Shown: piece after piece, positions 63,977 through 64,000 of the stretch
How positions within the stretch are numbered: the first letter of the stretch is position 1
How the letters are laid out: every line of letters starts with the position of its first letter
Program-made: the position numbers and the translations under genes
Assembly: GCF_002307355.1 (NCBI RefSeq)
Contig: NZ_CP017481.1
Location: 1,488,001-1,552,000 of the forward strand
Length of the DNA: 64,000 nt
Source of the DNA: Pectobacterium polaris
GTDB taxonomy: Bacteria; Pseudomonadota; Gammaproteobacteria; Enterobacterales; Enterobacteriaceae
Reading direction: 5' to 3'
The notes under the pieces: generated by a model
Seen by the model: only the letters and a program-made list of their open reading frames with translations
What the model was told of the DNA's origin: nothing
The model's database searches: none

Positions 63977-64000
63977 ATGAGTGCTTTTAAAAGTGCTATT
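63977..64000 (+). other. Possible start of a further open frame at the window edge
   Basis: ATG at 63977 opens MSAFKSAI and runs off the window. No ribosome-binding site is clear, and eight codons are too few to identify it. Confidence 0.25.

Overview
This 64 kb window is chromosomal DNA from a soft-rot enterobacterium, most likely Pectobacterium. Three things point there: E. coli-like gene order and near-identical core proteins throughout (RpoN, RplM, RpsI, GltBD, ArcB, MurA, Lpt/Mla proteins), ERIC elements, and accessory sugar-acid genes that suit a plant-tissue degrader. The assignment is inferred from protein resemblance; no search was run. No rRNA, tRNA, prophage, insertion sequence or CRISPR array was seen.

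Layout from left to right. 1-6.5 kb: rng (5' end cut off), yhdP and tldD. 6.5-7.5 kb: an inserted two-gene module on the minus strand that looks like a toxin-antitoxin pair of MqsRA type, with a perfect palindrome just upstream. 7.6-12.1 kb: aaeR divergent from the aromatic-acid efflux operon aaeXAB. 12.2-16.5 kb: gabD, darP (yjgA), pmbA, rnk. 16.8-25 kb: a long minus-strand envelope and nitrogen-PTS series, npr-rapZ-ptsN-hpf-rpoN-lptB-lptA-lptC-kdsC-kdsD-yrbG. 25.4-30.2 kb: mlaFEDCB, ibaG, murA on the plus strand. 30.3-36 kb: degS, degQ, zapG (yhcB), zapE, rplM-rpsI. 36.2-42.2 kb: an accessory carbohydrate locus holding an MHS-type transporter, L-idonate 5-dehydrogenase, a gluconate 5-dehydrogenase-like SDR, a FadR-type GntR regulator and a ManD-subgroup sugar-acid dehydratase. 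42.6-45.4 kb: sspAB, then a diacetyl/acetoin reductase and a GFA-family protein. 45.5-51.3 kb: gltBD (glutamate synthase). 52-57.3 kb: yhcC, arcB, the small RNA arcZ on the opposite strand, elbB, mtgA. 57.4-58.7 kb: an exported alginate-lyase-family protein. 58.8-62.4 kb: dolP, diaA, yraN, lpoA on the minus strand. 62.5-64 kb: rsmI and rnpB (RNase P RNA), whose 3' tail and terminator are repeated downstream.

How the genes fit together. Much of the core is cell-envelope biology: LptABC and KdsCD supply and export LPS, Mla maintains outer-membrane lipid asymmetry, YhdP and DolP act in envelope lipid homeostasis, MurA, MtgA and LpoA act in peptidoglycan synthesis, and DegS/DegQ handle envelope stress. 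PtsN, NPr and RpoN link nitrogen status to this region, and RapZ links it to amino-sugar synthesis. The most interesting accessory locus is 36.2-42.2 kb. Its enzymes would convert L-idonate to 5-ketogluconate, then D-gluconate, then 2-keto-3-deoxygluconate (KDG). KDG is the signal that relieves KdgR repression of pectinase genes in soft-rot bacteria. A shared 9-11 bp motif upstream of both transcription units suggests the local GntR regulator controls them together.
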